DNA of 32,307 nt from Clostridiales bacterium (GCA_012837325.1 DURK01000004.1:1-32307); one strand, 5' to 3'; shown: positions 23,355 to 31,712, counted from the stretch's first letter. Program-made: numbers and translations. Notes: generated by a model not told the origin, from the letters alone.

Positions 23355-24773
23355 TTAACCTTTAATAAATATCGGCAGTATGCCCATAAACAGCAGTATT
23401 GTTGCAATGATGTTACCTAAAACCCATATATACTGCTTTTTTGCTGTCGGCCAGAATTCTGATTTTGCAATACCCATGCCGGTAAACATAGCCAGGGCCA
23501 GCGGCGGTGTCATGCCTTCCATGACCCCGGTTATGGCAGGCATAACAGCAGCTACTAGAAATGGATCGATACCTACTGCTGCACCTGTCGATATAATTGC
23601 GCCGCCTAAAAGAGCTACCTGAGACGAACCCGGCAGCACCATGCCCAATATACCTGTAAAAAGAACCACTACAATTGTCCAGCCCAGTTTGCTGAGTCCA
23701 AGACCGGTAACCCAGGTTTGCATGGCATCTGCCATGGCAACCTCCTTAAAAACATTGGACATGGCATAAGCGAAATAAATTGTCGCACCGACAGGGACCA
23801 CGGTTCTGAGGCTGTTTTTGAACATATTGTAAACAACCTTGACATTGAATGCCCCTTCTGACTCTGCAATTTTTTTCCTGCCGGTTATCAATGCATACAC
23901 TGTGCATACGCCAACTGTGAACATCAGTACAATTGAACTGAATGCTGCTTCGCCGTCAACGCCGAGTCTGGCCTGTATAAAGCCTGATGCCTGAGAAGAA
24001 AATATAATCGGGAACAGAATAATAAGGGGAAGAAGCAGGGAATCCCAACCGTTTTTCAAAGCCTCCCTGAACCTGGGCCTTTCTTCTCTGGGTATCGGCT
24101 TAACGCCTTCTCTTTTGCATAGAATGATAAGAGTGATCAATCTTTGAACGACCAGCCATCCTCCCACAATCCAAAGAGCAATCCAGAAGGTGGCCAAATT
24201 ATAGTTTGCTGCAGGATAAAGTCCCGCCAGAATACCAAAGCCGACAAGATTCAAACCAGGACCCATTTGGTTTCCCAGCATACTGCAGGAGGCTTCTGTT
24301 GTGGCAGCCAATTCTCTTGAAAAGCCGCTCTTAATCATCGCCGGAATGGTAAAAACTCCTGTGGCTGCAACATTTCCAGGACCTGTACCTGTCATGGTGG
24401 CAAGGGCAGCGCTTCCAAACAGTGCGACATACCCTGCTCCTCCCGGTAAACCTCCGAAAATAGCCAATATGATTCTTATTAGTTTTTCAACAACCTTTGT
24501 TTTCTCTAAGATATACGCCAAAGCCAGAAAACTGACAATGATATAAAAGAGGTTGCTTTGTGTTGCCGGAAAGACCAAGTGCTTAAAAAACAAGTTATAT
24601 TTGCCGGTCATAACAACAGAAAAGCAAAAAGCCAGGAACATGGTTTCATAGATGGGCCTTTTGAATAGAATAAATAGCAGCATTACGAAAGCAAGCACCA
24701 AAATGAGATAAAAAACTTCTATCGGCAAGGGCCCTATCATTGTCATGTTTAGCAAAGGTGCTAACATTGCCAT
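23355..24773 (-). CDS. TRAP-type large permease-like transporter (DctM/TAXI class)
   Basis: A 472-residue membrane protein with about 12 hydrophobic segments. The TRAP/DctM landmarks are visible: FGSAALATMTGTGPGNVAATGVFTIPAM and AATTEASCSMLGNQMGPG, where DctM proteins have SALFAAISGSSVANVAA and AAASTGGQIMPP; GMTPPLALAMFTGMGIAKSEFWPTA matches the end-motif of the second half. TRAP systems import organic acids with a sodium gradient and need a periplasmic or lipoprotein binding protein; none is encoded in this window. Upstream by 34 bases is the C26 hydrolase gene; downstream is a two-helix partner. Other ion-transporter superfamily members (CitM/GntP-like) are possible. The gene belongs to the operon with an operator at its promoter. 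Confidence 0.72.
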   Translation of the reverse strand: MAMLAPLLNMTMIGPLPIEVFYLILVLAFVMLLFILFKRPIYETMFLAFCFSVVMTGKYNLFFKHLVFPATQSNLFYIIVSFLALAYILEKTKVVEKLIRIILAIFGGLPGGAGYVALFGSAALATMTGTGPGNVAATGVFTIPAMIKSGFSRELAATTEASCSMLGNQMGPGLNLVGFGILAGLYPAANYNLATFWIALWIVGGWLVVQRLITLIILCKREGVKPIPREERPRFREALKNGWDSLLLPLIILFPIIFSSQASGFIQARLGVDGEAAFSSIVLMFTVGVCTVYALITGRKKIAESEGAFNVKVVYNMFKNSLRTVVPVGATIYFAYAMSNVFKEVAMADAMQTWVTGLGLSKLGWTIVVVLFTGILGMVLPGSSQVALLGGAIISTGAAVGIDPFLVAAVMPAITGVMEGMTPPLALAMFTGMGIAKSEFWPTAKKQYIWVLGNIIATILLFMGILPIFIKG

Positions 24774-24807
24774 AACGAAATACCCCCTTAAGCGAATTCA
24801 AAAAATC

Positions 24808-25542
24808 TTACGAATTTAATTTCTCGGTTCGGACAAGATTGACAAATTCCACGAAAAAGTCCTTCCAAATTTCTTCTGTAAGCATTTCCGGGTGGAATTG
24901 CAGACCCATTCTAAAAGGTCCGGAAATGGATTCGATTGCTTCGATGTGATGATCTTCTGATCTTGCAGCAACCCGATAGCCATCCGGCATTTTGTCTACC
25001 GCCTGACGATGAAAGCTGTTTACTACAGGAGAATGAACCTTCAGCATATCAAACAACTTGCTTTCCGGTGTAATATGTATCCGGTGTGATCCAACATCGG
25101 GCGGGTATACTCCACCTTGCTGATGTAACACATGGTTTCCAATATTAATGTCGTTATCTCCGACGGAGCCACCTTCAACAACCGTAAGCACTTGAAAGCC
25201 CCTGCATATCCCCAGTAACGGCTTTTTATGCCTTATTGCAGCTTGAATGGCTGCCATTTCGCTTTTATAACGGAGCGGATTGCTGTTTTCCAGAACATTG
25301 GTGCCGATTGCTTTTACAACGTTACGTTTAACACTTAATATCTCACCTGCTATAATAATGGCATCGATAAAGTCCATATATGAAGTGATGTGCTGGGTAT
25401 TATCAAAAATGGGTATGATGATTGGAATTGCGCCTGCTTCTTCAAGACTGTCTGTCAACCCCTTATTTACATAAACCATAGGCCAGCCTTCAACAACCGT
25501 TCCAGGCTCCCATCCACTGGTGACCCCTATCCTTACGATCAA
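24808..25542 (-). CDS. Peptidase C26 / class-I glutamine-amidotransferase-like hydrolase (PuuD-like)
   Basis: Family members such as PuuD hydrolyse gamma-glutamyl bonds. Counting from the start chosen here, Cys113 lies in the nucleophile elbow GICRGFQ, and His217 with Glu219 lie in GLQFHPEM, completing the triad; NSFHRQAVDKMP is the family's usual second loop. The start is TTG at 25542, preceded by AAGGAGGTGAT, a full match to the ribosome anti-SD sequence; the open frame runs 33 codons further up but those have no family match and cover the leader. The protein is 244 residues, normal for C26. It leads the operon with the TRAP-like permease and is under the GntR-site promoter, which suggests hydrolysis of an imported gamma-glutamyl or amide compound. 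Substrate is inference only. Confidence 0.82.
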   Translation of the reverse strand: MIVRIGVTSGWEPGTVVEGWPMVYVNKGLTDSLEEAGAIPIIIPIFDNTQHITSYMDFIDAIIIAGEILSVKRNVVKAIGTNVLENSNPLRYKSEMAAIQAAIRHKKPLLGICRGFQVLTVVEGGSVGDNDINIGNHVLHQQGGVYPPDVGSHRIHITPESKLFDMLKVHSPVVNSFHRQAVDKMPDGYRVAARSEDHHIEAIESISGPFRMGLQFHPEMLTEEIWKDFFVEFVNLVRTEKLNS

Positions 25543-25644
25543 CGCTATCACCTCCTTTTCAGTAAAAGTTTGTGATTGAGCCGGTACACCATTTGGGTTG
25601 TAGAATAGATAGACTTTGTTTTGAAATGTATATTGCTGCATTTG

Positions 25645-25668
25645 TATAACTGGTTATAACCTGTTATA
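25645..25668. promoter_or_regulatory. Tandem GntR-type operator for the C26-TRAP operon
   Basis: Two overlapping palindromes, TATAAC-TG-GTTATA (25645-25658) and TATAAC-CT-GTTATA (25655-25668), shifted by 10 bp, one helix turn. They cover the predicted transcript start. The 15-base core ATAACTGGTTATAAC recurs exactly at 26770-26784. Confidence 0.7.
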
Positions 25669-25672
25669 CTAT

Positions 25673-25701
25673 ATGCTATCAGCAATTCCATTATACGTCA
25701 A
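25673..25701 (-). promoter_or_regulatory. Promoter for the C26-TRAP operon
   Basis: Read on the minus strand: TTGACG (25701-25696), 17 bases, TAGCAT (25678-25673). The predicted start near 25666 lies inside the operator, giving a leader of about 125 bases. Confidence 0.5.
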
Positions 25702-25828
25702 CAATTAAATGGAAAATTTCGAATATTTTTTAGCTTGATAACTGCTTTCAATGCATGGCTCATAGTTGAAGCGTTTCTAAAAAGGTAACAAGGGAAATGA
25801 ATTGAGATAAGCTGCGGCTGTCATAGCC

Positions 25829-26569
25829 TTACATATTGCGCTTTAAATGAAATTTATATTTATCGGCCTTATACATGGCCGTTTTGAATTCTACAGGCTT
25901 TGAATCTCTGGTATAGACAACAGATGTAACAACCAGCATGGCGGTACCTTCCCGAACCTTCATAATTTTAGCCACTTCCTGTGTACAGTTAACCGCCTCA
26001 AAGGTCTGATCCACCGCATCTGCTGCGATATCCAACTCACCATATAAATCATAGGTAGAAAAGGGCCTGTTCAGTTTCAAGTACTTTTGTGCGGCTTCAT
26101 TCATCGAATAGCCGACAGCAAGCGGAAAAAAGGAATTGTAGTATACAATTGGTTCATCATTTCCATATCCAAGCAGTTGAAGATTATAAACCTGATCCTC
26201 CAGGCCGCAATTCAATATACTGGAAAGCTGCAAATTGACTGGAACCACCTGTGACTCCAGAATCGTTGTTGATCCGCTCAGCCCGCTGATTTGAAGAGTT
26301 TTCCCGAAGCTGGTGATCCGGGTCAGCCCCTGCCCGATTTTCGGTGCCTTCACGAAGGTGCCTTTTCCTTGTATTTTATATAGGAGTCCGGCGTTTTCAG
26401 CGTCAGCTATCGCTTGTCTGACCGTTATTCTGCTTACATTAAACCGTTTACACAGCTCTCTTTCTGAAGGAATTTGTTCGTTTGGCTTCCATTCACCACT
26501 GGCAATCGCTTTTCTAATACTGTCTTTTATCTGTATATATAAGGGTGTAGGTCCGTCAAAGTTCAACAT
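25829..26569 (-). CDS. GntR/HutC-family transcriptional regulator with UTRA domain
   Basis: 246 residues. Residues 8-75 form the GntR winged helix: PLYIQIKDSIRKAIASGEW, IPSERELCKRFNVSRITVRQA and LYKIQGKGTFV are near-canonical. Residues about 95-240 form the UTRA ligand-binding domain (family HutC), ending in a basic tail. It lies between the C26-TRAP operon and the divergent AtuA operon, and the two promoter regions share a palindromic GTTATAAC core of the type GntR proteins bind, so it is the probable regulator of both. Its own promoter (TTGCAT, 17 bases, TATAAT) carries no copy of the full site. The ATG follows AAGGATTGG. The effector is probably the imported substrate or a product of it. 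Confidence 0.93.
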   Translation of the reverse strand: MLNFDGPTPLYIQIKDSIRKAIASGEWKPNEQIPSERELCKRFNVSRITVRQAIADAENAGLLYKIQGKGTFVKAPKIGQGLTRITSFGKTLQISGLSGSTTILESQVVPVNLQLSSILNCGLEDQVYNLQLLGYGNDEPIVYYNSFFPLAVGYSMNEAAQKYLKLNRPFSTYDLYGELDIAADAVDQTFEAVNCTQEVAKIMKVREGTAMLVVTSVVYTRDSKPVEFKTAMYKADKYKFHLKRNM

Positions 26570-26602
26570 ATTATTACCAATCCTTTTTTATAATCCAATG
26601 GT

Positions 26603-26631
26603 ATTATACTATTTCAATTCCCTGCATGCAA
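26603..26631 (-). promoter_or_regulatory. Promoter for the GntR gene
   Basis: Read on the minus strand: TTGCAT (26631-26626), 17 bases, TATAAT (26608-26603). It lies about 35 bases upstream of the ATG. Confidence 0.6.
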
Positions 26632-26736
26632 GAGCTTGGTCTTTACTGGAGTCTGCTTGATGTTGACTGCTTGATCAGAGTACGAGCATAATAAAGAAAC
26701 ATGCAGGTAATAAACTCTAAATATTCCAATTGGTTA

Positions 26737-26765
26737 TTGACATATAAGTGAAAGAAGTATATGAT
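26737..26765 (+). promoter_or_regulatory. Promoter for the AtuA-DUF4387-symporter operon
   Basis: TTGACA (26737-26742), 17 bases, TATGAT (26760-26765). The predicted start near 26772 lies inside the operator. A small hairpin (26801-26821, TATTGAG with CTCAATA) lies in the leader before the ribosome site. Confidence 0.7.
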
Positions 26766-26768
26766 TTA

Positions 26769-26792
26769 CATAACTGGTTATAACATGTCATG
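26769..26792. promoter_or_regulatory. Tandem GntR-type operator for the AtuA operon
   Basis: The core ATAACTGGTTATAAC (26770-26784) matches the site at 25646-25660 base for base. A second, weaker site, TATAAC-AT-GTCATG (26779-26792), is shifted by 10 bp in the same manner. The site covers the predicted transcript start. Confidence 0.7.
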
Positions 26793-26851
26793 TCACATTT
26801 TATTGAGGCAATCACTCAATATCTCAGGAAAATATTCAGGGAGGTTATTTA

Positions 26852-28222
26852 ATGGGAAAAGAATCATTGCGTATCCATTGTTCCAATGGCCATTTAGGAT
26901 TTGCGCCAACCAAAGAAGAAAGCTTTTGGATTGGTGCAAAAACCATGCCTGACTATTATTGCTGTGACTCAGGCAGCGACGACATCGGTCCGGTACCGTT
27001 GGGGGCTGATAAATGCGCAAGCCATCCGGCACATCAAATGCATGACCTGGAGTTAATGCTTCTTGCCTCACGAGAACAGGGCGTTCCCATGATAATCGGC
27101 TCTGCCGGTGATACAGGAACCAACAGCCGGGTGGATATGTTTGTTGGGTTCATACGGGAAATCGCAAAGAAACATAAGATGAAAAAGTTCAAGCTGGTCT
27201 ATTTTTATTCCGAAGTAGACAAAGAGTATCTTCGGAAAAAGATGGAATCCGGTGAAGTGATCGAGGGCTTGGACAGCAGATCTGATTTAACAATTGAGGA
27301 ACTTGAAAAGACAGACCGTATCGTTGCGGTTGCCGGTGTTCATCCCTATATCAAAGCGCTTGAAATGGGCGCAGATGTAATTATCGGCGGGCGTTCCAGC
27401 GATGCCTGTATATTTGCTGCTGCTGCCAAACATGAGGGCTTCCCGGATGATGTTGCCTACTACGCCGGTAAGGTTCTGGAGTGTGCTTCCTTTTGCGCAG
27501 AGCCTTATGCTGCAAAGGAAACAGTGATCGGCACAATCACGAAGGATGATGTAAAAGTAACAGCTATGAGCCCTTATCAAAGGTGTACACCTGCTTCTGT
27601 TGCAGGGCATGCAATGTATGAGAGGTCCAATCCTTACTATGAGTATGTTGCCGGTGGAATGATGGATATGAGGGATTGTGTATACGAGCAGTATGATGAG
27701 AAGACCTGCCGAATTACCGGAGCCAGATTTATCCCTATTGAGGGCAAAATAAAGGTAAAACTGGAGGGTTCCGGAAAGGTTGGAGAACGGTATCTCGGCA
27801 TGGCAGGAGTTCGCGATCCTTATACCATCAAGCATATTGATGAAGTGATTCAATGGGCAAAGGATCAGGTTAAAGAACGTTTCGAAGGTCAGGAATACCA
27901 GCTGAGCTATCGTATTTTCGGCAAAAACGGAGTGATGGGCGACTTGGAGCCTGTAAAGGAGATCAGGTCTCATGAGCTGCTCATTGTCGTGGAAGGTGTT
28001 GCTCCAACAAAGGAAGTGGCAGAAGAGGTTACCCTGATTGGTACCCGCCAGATTTTCTATGCAAGACTGCCGGAGGTGAAAGGCACTGCCGGAACAGCTG
28101 CATTTATTCTTGATGAAGTTGTTGAGGTTTCTCCTGCATACCAATGGACCATGAACCATGTAGTGGCTGTCGATGATCCATTAGAGCTGTTCCCAATTCA
28201 TGAAATCGAAATAGGAGAATAG
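26852..28222 (+). CDS. AtuA-family (DUF1446) acyclic terpene utilization-like protein
   Basis: 456 residues, cytoplasmic. Family marks: GADKCASHP and GSAGDTGTNSRVD in the first 100 residues, VAGVHPYIKALEMGADVIIG, then GGRSSDACIFAA, and a C-terminal stretch with GVRDPYTIKHIDE. AtuA was named from citronellol/geraniol catabolism in Pseudomonas, but the family is wide and its chemistry is unknown; in anaerobes it usually sits with DUF4387, as here. The ATG follows GGGAGGTTATTTA, and the promoter upstream carries the GntR-type operator. It is the first of three genes; DUF4387 follows after 11 bases. A role in breaking down a branched or hydroxylated carboxylate is a guess from context. Confidence 0.85.
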   Translation: MGKESLRIHCSNGHLGFAPTKEESFWIGAKTMPDYYCCDSGSDDIGPVPLGADKCASHPAHQMHDLELMLLASREQGVPMIIGSAGDTGTNSRVDMFVGFIREIAKKHKMKKFKLVYFYSEVDKEYLRKKMESGEVIEGLDSRSDLTIEELEKTDRIVAVAGVHPYIKALEMGADVIIGGRSSDACIFAAAAKHEGFPDDVAYYAGKVLECASFCAEPYAAKETVIGTITKDDVKVTAMSPYQRCTPASVAGHAMYERSNPYYEYVAGGMMDMRDCVYEQYDEKTCRITGARFIPIEGKIKVKLEGSGKVGERYLGMAGVRDPYTIKHIDEVIQWAKDQVKERFEGQEYQLSYRIFGKNGVMGDLEPVKEIRSHELLIVVEGVAPTKEVAEEVTLIGTRQIFYARLPEVKGTAGTAAFILDEVVEVSPAYQWTMNHVVAVDDPLELFPIHEIEIGE

Positions 28223-28233
28223 GAGGAAGTATC

Positions 28234-28566
28234 ATGAAAACGGTAAAATTGGTTGATTTGGCGAAAACCATCAGAAGTAAAAACGCTGGTACTGACAGAA
28301 TCACCTTTGACATCATTTTTCGGGAACAGGGCAACTATGAGCTGGTGAAAAAAAGTAAATGCCTGACCAGGGATACAGTAGCGAAAATTTTTGATATCCC
28401 TGCGTCCAGAATTGTAGACTTTGTGGAGTTTGATCCTGCCAATGCCATAAAATTCACGATTAACCGCCTGGTCCCCAGCGGCTCATTTGGCGAAGGTGAT
28501 GTATTTGGGTGCCAGCAATACCCGCCGCTCCTTGACATAGAAATTCCACTGGACGACGAATCGTAA
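28234..28566 (+). CDS. DUF4387 family protein
   Basis: 110 residues, the usual companion of AtuA-family proteins; in some genomes the two are fused. Family marks: LVDLAKTIRSKNAG at the start, CLTRDTVAKIF in the middle and FDPANAIKFTINR followed by GDVFGCQQYPPLLD near the end. No known function. The conserved Arg-Ser-Lys-Asn-Ala-Gly and Pro-Ala-Asn-Ala-Ile-Lys runs suggest it forms part of the active site of a complex with AtuA, but this is inference. It follows the AtuA gene by 11 bases with a GGAGGAAG ribosome site, so the pair is co-translated. Confidence 0.88.
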   Translation: MKTVKLVDLAKTIRSKNAGTDRITFDIIFREQGNYELVKKSKCLTRDTVAKIFDIPASRIVDFVEFDPANAIKFTINRLVPSGSFGEGDVFGCQQYPPLLDIEIPLDDES

Positions 28567-28630
28567 ATGTATTTCAAATGAACACTTCTGCTATGTTTGA
28601 CCGAAAAACATATGCGAAAGGAAATCGGCT

Positions 28631-30046
28631 ATGTCACTGCAAAGTATAATCCTGCTATCTTATTTGGCAGTCACGATTTTTATCGGTGTCATTGCGCAAA
28701 GGAAAACCAGAACCGCAAACTCCTTTCATGGTGCCGGCCTTGGCGTTCTGATGTGTGTTGCAGCCGGAACCGGTGAATGGCTGGGGGGAACGTCAACCAC
28801 AGGAATTTCGGAATATGGATATGTTTTCGGTATATCAGGTTCATGGTATTCCATTGCCAATGGCATAGGCATCATTATCATGGCTCTGCTTTTTGCAAAG
28901 CTGTACCGCAGCCTTGATACAGTAACTGTACCGGGCATCATTGAAAAGTATATCGGTCTGAATGCCAGAATCGTATCCAGTATCCTGCTTACATTTGTGA
29001 TGATTGCCGTTGGTACCTCTCAGATCGTGGCAGCCGGTACACTTGGAGTCTCGGTTTTTGGAATGGATTATGTGACGGCTGTTCTGATTCTCGGTACCGG
29101 TTTTATCGTTTACACGCTGGCTGGAGGCATGACAGCAGTTGGATACACCAACATGATGCACCTTGTGTTTATGTATGGCGGAATGATCCTGGCCATTCTT
29201 TTAACCTCCAGAGATGTTGGCGGCTTGTCAGGGATGCAGGCCGCCCTTCCCAAAAGTTATTTCAGCTTTTTTTCCGTTGGTATGCCCAAGGTATCTTCCT
29301 GGCTTATTGCATCCATTCTTGGTGCTTGCACAGCACAAGCAGGAATACAGCCAATCTTAGCCGCCAGGGATGTACATGTGGCAAGAAAGGCTGCGGTTAT
29401 CACAGCTTTTACAGTTGCTCCCTTCGGAATTTTAACTGCATTGCTGGGAATGGCTGCAAAGGTGAAGCTGCCTGGGCTGGCTAACGCAAAGCAAGCGCTC
29501 CCTTCTCTAATAATGGAAATGAACCCTGTTGCCGGCGGCATCATATTTGCTTCCATATTGGCGGCAGTTCTTTCAACTGTGTCTCCTATCATATTGGCAG
29601 CCGGTACAATGATAACAAAAGATATTTATCATCGATTGCTGCAGCCAGATGCATCTGACAAAAAGGTGCTCTTTGTTTCCCGTATTACTACCGCACTGTC
29701 TGGTGTACTGTGTATGGTTATCGCAATTGCTTTATATGACAGCGCCAGAATTTTGGACATCGTATATTTTGCATATACACTCCGGGGTTCACTTTTTGTT
29801 ATTTTGCTCCTTGGAATCTACTGGAAGAAAACTTCTCAAAGAGGAGCCATCTCAGGTATGGTCGTGACATCAATGATTGGACTTATCTGGGTTTCCTTCA
29901 AGGCTCTTAACGGTTCATATCCCATCCATCCTGAATTCAATGAAACATATGCCTCAGTCATAGCAGCTCTCTTTTCAACCGTGCTCTTCTCTTTTCTCCT
30001 GAAAAACCCCGCCATAAAAAGTAAAATGAAATCTTCCGCCCTTTAA
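28631..30046 (+). CDS. Sodium:solute symporter (SSS) family transporter
   Basis: 471 residues, about 12-13 hydrophobic segments. SSS marks: GVLMCVAAGTGEWLGGTSTTGISEYGY near the N-terminus, TLAGGMTAVGYTNMMH (about 160-178), which is the well-conserved helix-5 region, and GGIIFASILAAVLSTVSPIILAAGTMITKDIY, the helix-8 sodium-site region with its Ser/Thr pair. The substrate is not visible; relatives take up proline, pantothenate, acetate or sugars. It follows DUF4387 by 64 bases and has no promoter of its own that I can see, so it probably shares the AtuA promoter. The window thus gives one regulator two uptake systems, this one and the TRAP-like permease. Confidence 0.9.
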   Translation: MSLQSIILLSYLAVTIFIGVIAQRKTRTANSFHGAGLGVLMCVAAGTGEWLGGTSTTGISEYGYVFGISGSWYSIANGIGIIIMALLFAKLYRSLDTVTVPGIIEKYIGLNARIVSSILLTFVMIAVGTSQIVAAGTLGVSVFGMDYVTAVLILGTGFIVYTLAGGMTAVGYTNMMHLVFMYGGMILAILLTSRDVGGLSGMQAALPKSYFSFFSVGMPKVSSWLIASILGACTAQAGIQPILAARDVHVARKAAVITAFTVAPFGILTALLGMAAKVKLPGLANAKQALPSLIMEMNPVAGGIIFASILAAVLSTVSPIILAAGTMITKDIYHRLLQPDASDKKVLFVSRITTALSGVLCMVIAIALYDSARILDIVYFAYTLRGSLFVILLLGIYWKKTSQRGAISGMVVTSMIGLIWVSFKALNGSYPIHPEFNETYASVIAALFSTVLFSFLLKNPAIKSKMKSSAL

Positions 30047-30062
30047 CGCAGTCCTGCCTTTC

Positions 30063-30091
30063 TTGTAAAAATATACAGCAAGTGATAGAAT
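30063..30091 (+). promoter_or_regulatory. Promoter for the fumarase-type genes
   Basis: TTGTAA (30063-30068), 17 bases, TAGAAT (30086-30091), with TG before the -10 element. No GTTATAAC operator is present, so these genes are probably outside the GntR regulon. Confidence 0.55.
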
Positions 30092-30146
30092 ACAGGTATA
30101 TTTCATCAGTTCCCATAAATGGCTGAGCAAAAGTTCAGGAGGAAGA

Positions 30147-30986
30147 ATGAGAGAAATTGATACCGCTGTCATTGTTGAAACCATCGAAAAGCTGTGTATG
30201 CAGGCCTGTTATCAATTAGGCGATGATGTAAAACAGCTGCTGAAACAAGCTCGGGAAAGGGAGGAATCCCCTTTCGGAAGCTGGATTTTGCAACAGATTC
30301 TGGATAACATCGACGTTTCCCGAGAACAGCAGCTTCCTCTTTGCCAGGATACGGGCATGGCTGTCGTGTTTATTGAACTGGGTCAGGATGTTCACATTAC
30401 CGGAGGCAGCCTGACGGAAGCCGTCAATGAAGGGGTGCGCCGGGGCTATCAGAAGGGCTACCTAAGAAATTCTGTTCTGACCCCGCTGGAAAGAAAAAAC
30501 ACAGGCGACAACACCCCAGCTGTACTGCACCTGGAGCTGACAGACGGAGACAGAATGAAAATCACCGTCGCACCCAAGGGCTTTGGCAGCGAAAACATGA
30601 GCCGCCTGATCATGCTCAGGCCCTCCGATGGGATAGAGGGAGTCAAAAAATTTGTACTGGATACCGTTCTTCAGGCAGGCGCCAATCCCTGTCCCCCTGT
30701 CATACTGGGTATAGGAATAGGCGGCACGATGGAAAAAGCAGCTTATCTGGCCAAGAAGGCATTGCTGAGAGAAGCAGGCAGGCCCAACCCTGACCCGCAG
30801 CTGGCTGAATTGGAACAGGAACTGCTGCAAAAAATCAATGCTGCCGGCATCGGCCCGCAGGGGCTGGGTGGAGGAACGACCGCCCTGGCAGTTCATATAG
30901 ACACCTTCCCTACCCATCTGGCAGGTTTGCCGGTGGCTGTCAATGTGCAATGCCATGTTGCAAGACATGCGCAGGCTGTTCTTTAG
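30147..30986 (+). CDS. Class I fumarate hydratase / tartrate dehydratase alpha subunit
   Basis: The catalytic, iron-sulfur-carrying half of a two-subunit class I hydratase. The three cluster ligands are Cys66 (PLCQDTG), Cys182 (GANPCPPV) and Cys269 (NVQCHVARH). FGSENMSR and GIGIGGTMEKAA are conserved. Length (279) fits the alpha subunit. Enzymes of this type hydrate fumarate, or act on tartrate or mesaconate, and the sequence alone does not decide between them. The ATG follows AGGAGGAAG. The beta subunit gene lies 92 bases downstream, an unusually wide gap for this pair. Confidence 0.92.
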   Translation: MREIDTAVIVETIEKLCMQACYQLGDDVKQLLKQAREREESPFGSWILQQILDNIDVSREQQLPLCQDTGMAVVFIELGQDVHITGGSLTEAVNEGVRRGYQKGYLRNSVLTPLERKNTGDNTPAVLHLELTDGDRMKITVAPKGFGSENMSRLIMLRPSDGIEGVKKFVLDTVLQAGANPCPPVILGIGIGGTMEKAAYLAKKALLREAGRPNPDPQLAELEQELLQKINAAGIGPQGLGGGTTALAVHIDTFPTHLAGLPVAVNVQCHVARHAQAVL

Positions 30987-31078
30987 CCCGGACAGGCTGT
31001 TATTTTTATGTCCTCGAGCCATCTGCGGATAGAAAGCTTGCTCACTGCTGATTATTACTATTTATACGGAGTGCTGAC

Positions 31079-31642
31079 ATGATTAAAAGGATTACAACCC
31101 CGGCATCGGACGAACAAATCAGTCAACTTCAGGCAGGGGATATGGTTGAATTAACAGGCGTTCTGTTCACCGGCAGAGATGCCGCTCATAAACGCATGCT
31201 GGAATACATAAATAATGCTCTAGATAAGGGGCAGGAGCCCAGAGATTCCCTACCCATCGATCTGAAGAACCAAGGTATCTACTATACTGGTCCCTGTCCT
31301 GCTCCGCCAGGTAAAATAATCGGTTCCTGCGGACCTACCACCAGCTATCGAATGGACAGCTATACCCCGCAGCTGCTGGATCTCGGCCTGAAGATCATGA
31401 TAGGCAAAGGGCAGCGCAGCCCGGAAGTTATTGAAGCCATGATCCGCAATCGGGCTGTTTATCTGGTTGCAGTAGGCGGAGCGGCTGCGCTTATTGCGCG
31501 CTGCGTAAAAAAGGCAGAAGTACTGGCCTTTGAAGACCTGGGTGCAGAAGCAGTGTATCGGCTGGAGGTGGAAAATCTGCCTTTAATCGTTGTCATCGAT
31601 TCCCAAGGCAGCAATTTGTATCAAACTCAGCCAAGCCAGTAG
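31079..31642 (+). CDS. Class I fumarate hydratase / tartrate dehydratase beta subunit
   Basis: 187 residues, the partner of the iron-sulfur alpha subunit just upstream. Visible marks: LQAGDMVELTGVLFTGRDAAHKR at the start, GPCPAPPGKIIGSCGPTTSYRMD in the middle with the substrate-carboxylate loop, and MIGKGQRSPEV before the C-terminal half. It supplies part of the substrate site and has no cluster of its own. The ribosome site ACGGAG is weaker than that of the alpha gene. Genes for the split enzyme are common in Clostridia and archaea, so this is an ordinary form apart from the 92-base gap. Confidence 0.92.
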   Translation: MIKRITTPASDEQISQLQAGDMVELTGVLFTGRDAAHKRMLEYINNALDKGQEPRDSLPIDLKNQGIYYTGPCPAPPGKIIGSCGPTTSYRMDSYTPQLLDLGLKIMIGKGQRSPEVIEAMIRNRAVYLVAVGGAAALIARCVKKAEVLAFEDLGAEAVYRLEVENLPLIVVIDSQGSNLYQTQPSQ

Positions 31643-31712
31643 GCTGCATTGTCTCTTCGAAGAATCTGGTTTCGGCAGATAAGACGTTTCGGGAAGAATA
31701 GGTTGCTTCAAT

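Noticed and set aside
24808-25641. C26 hydrolase start at 25641
   Set aside because: The extra 33 codons cover the leader and run up to the operator; the TTG at 25542 has a full AAGGAGGTGAT ribosome site and fits the family start.
27287-28159. A 290-codon open frame on the minus strand
   Set aside because: It lies wholly opposite the AtuA-family gene, has no family motifs and a cysteine/histidine-rich composition typical of an antisense shadow.
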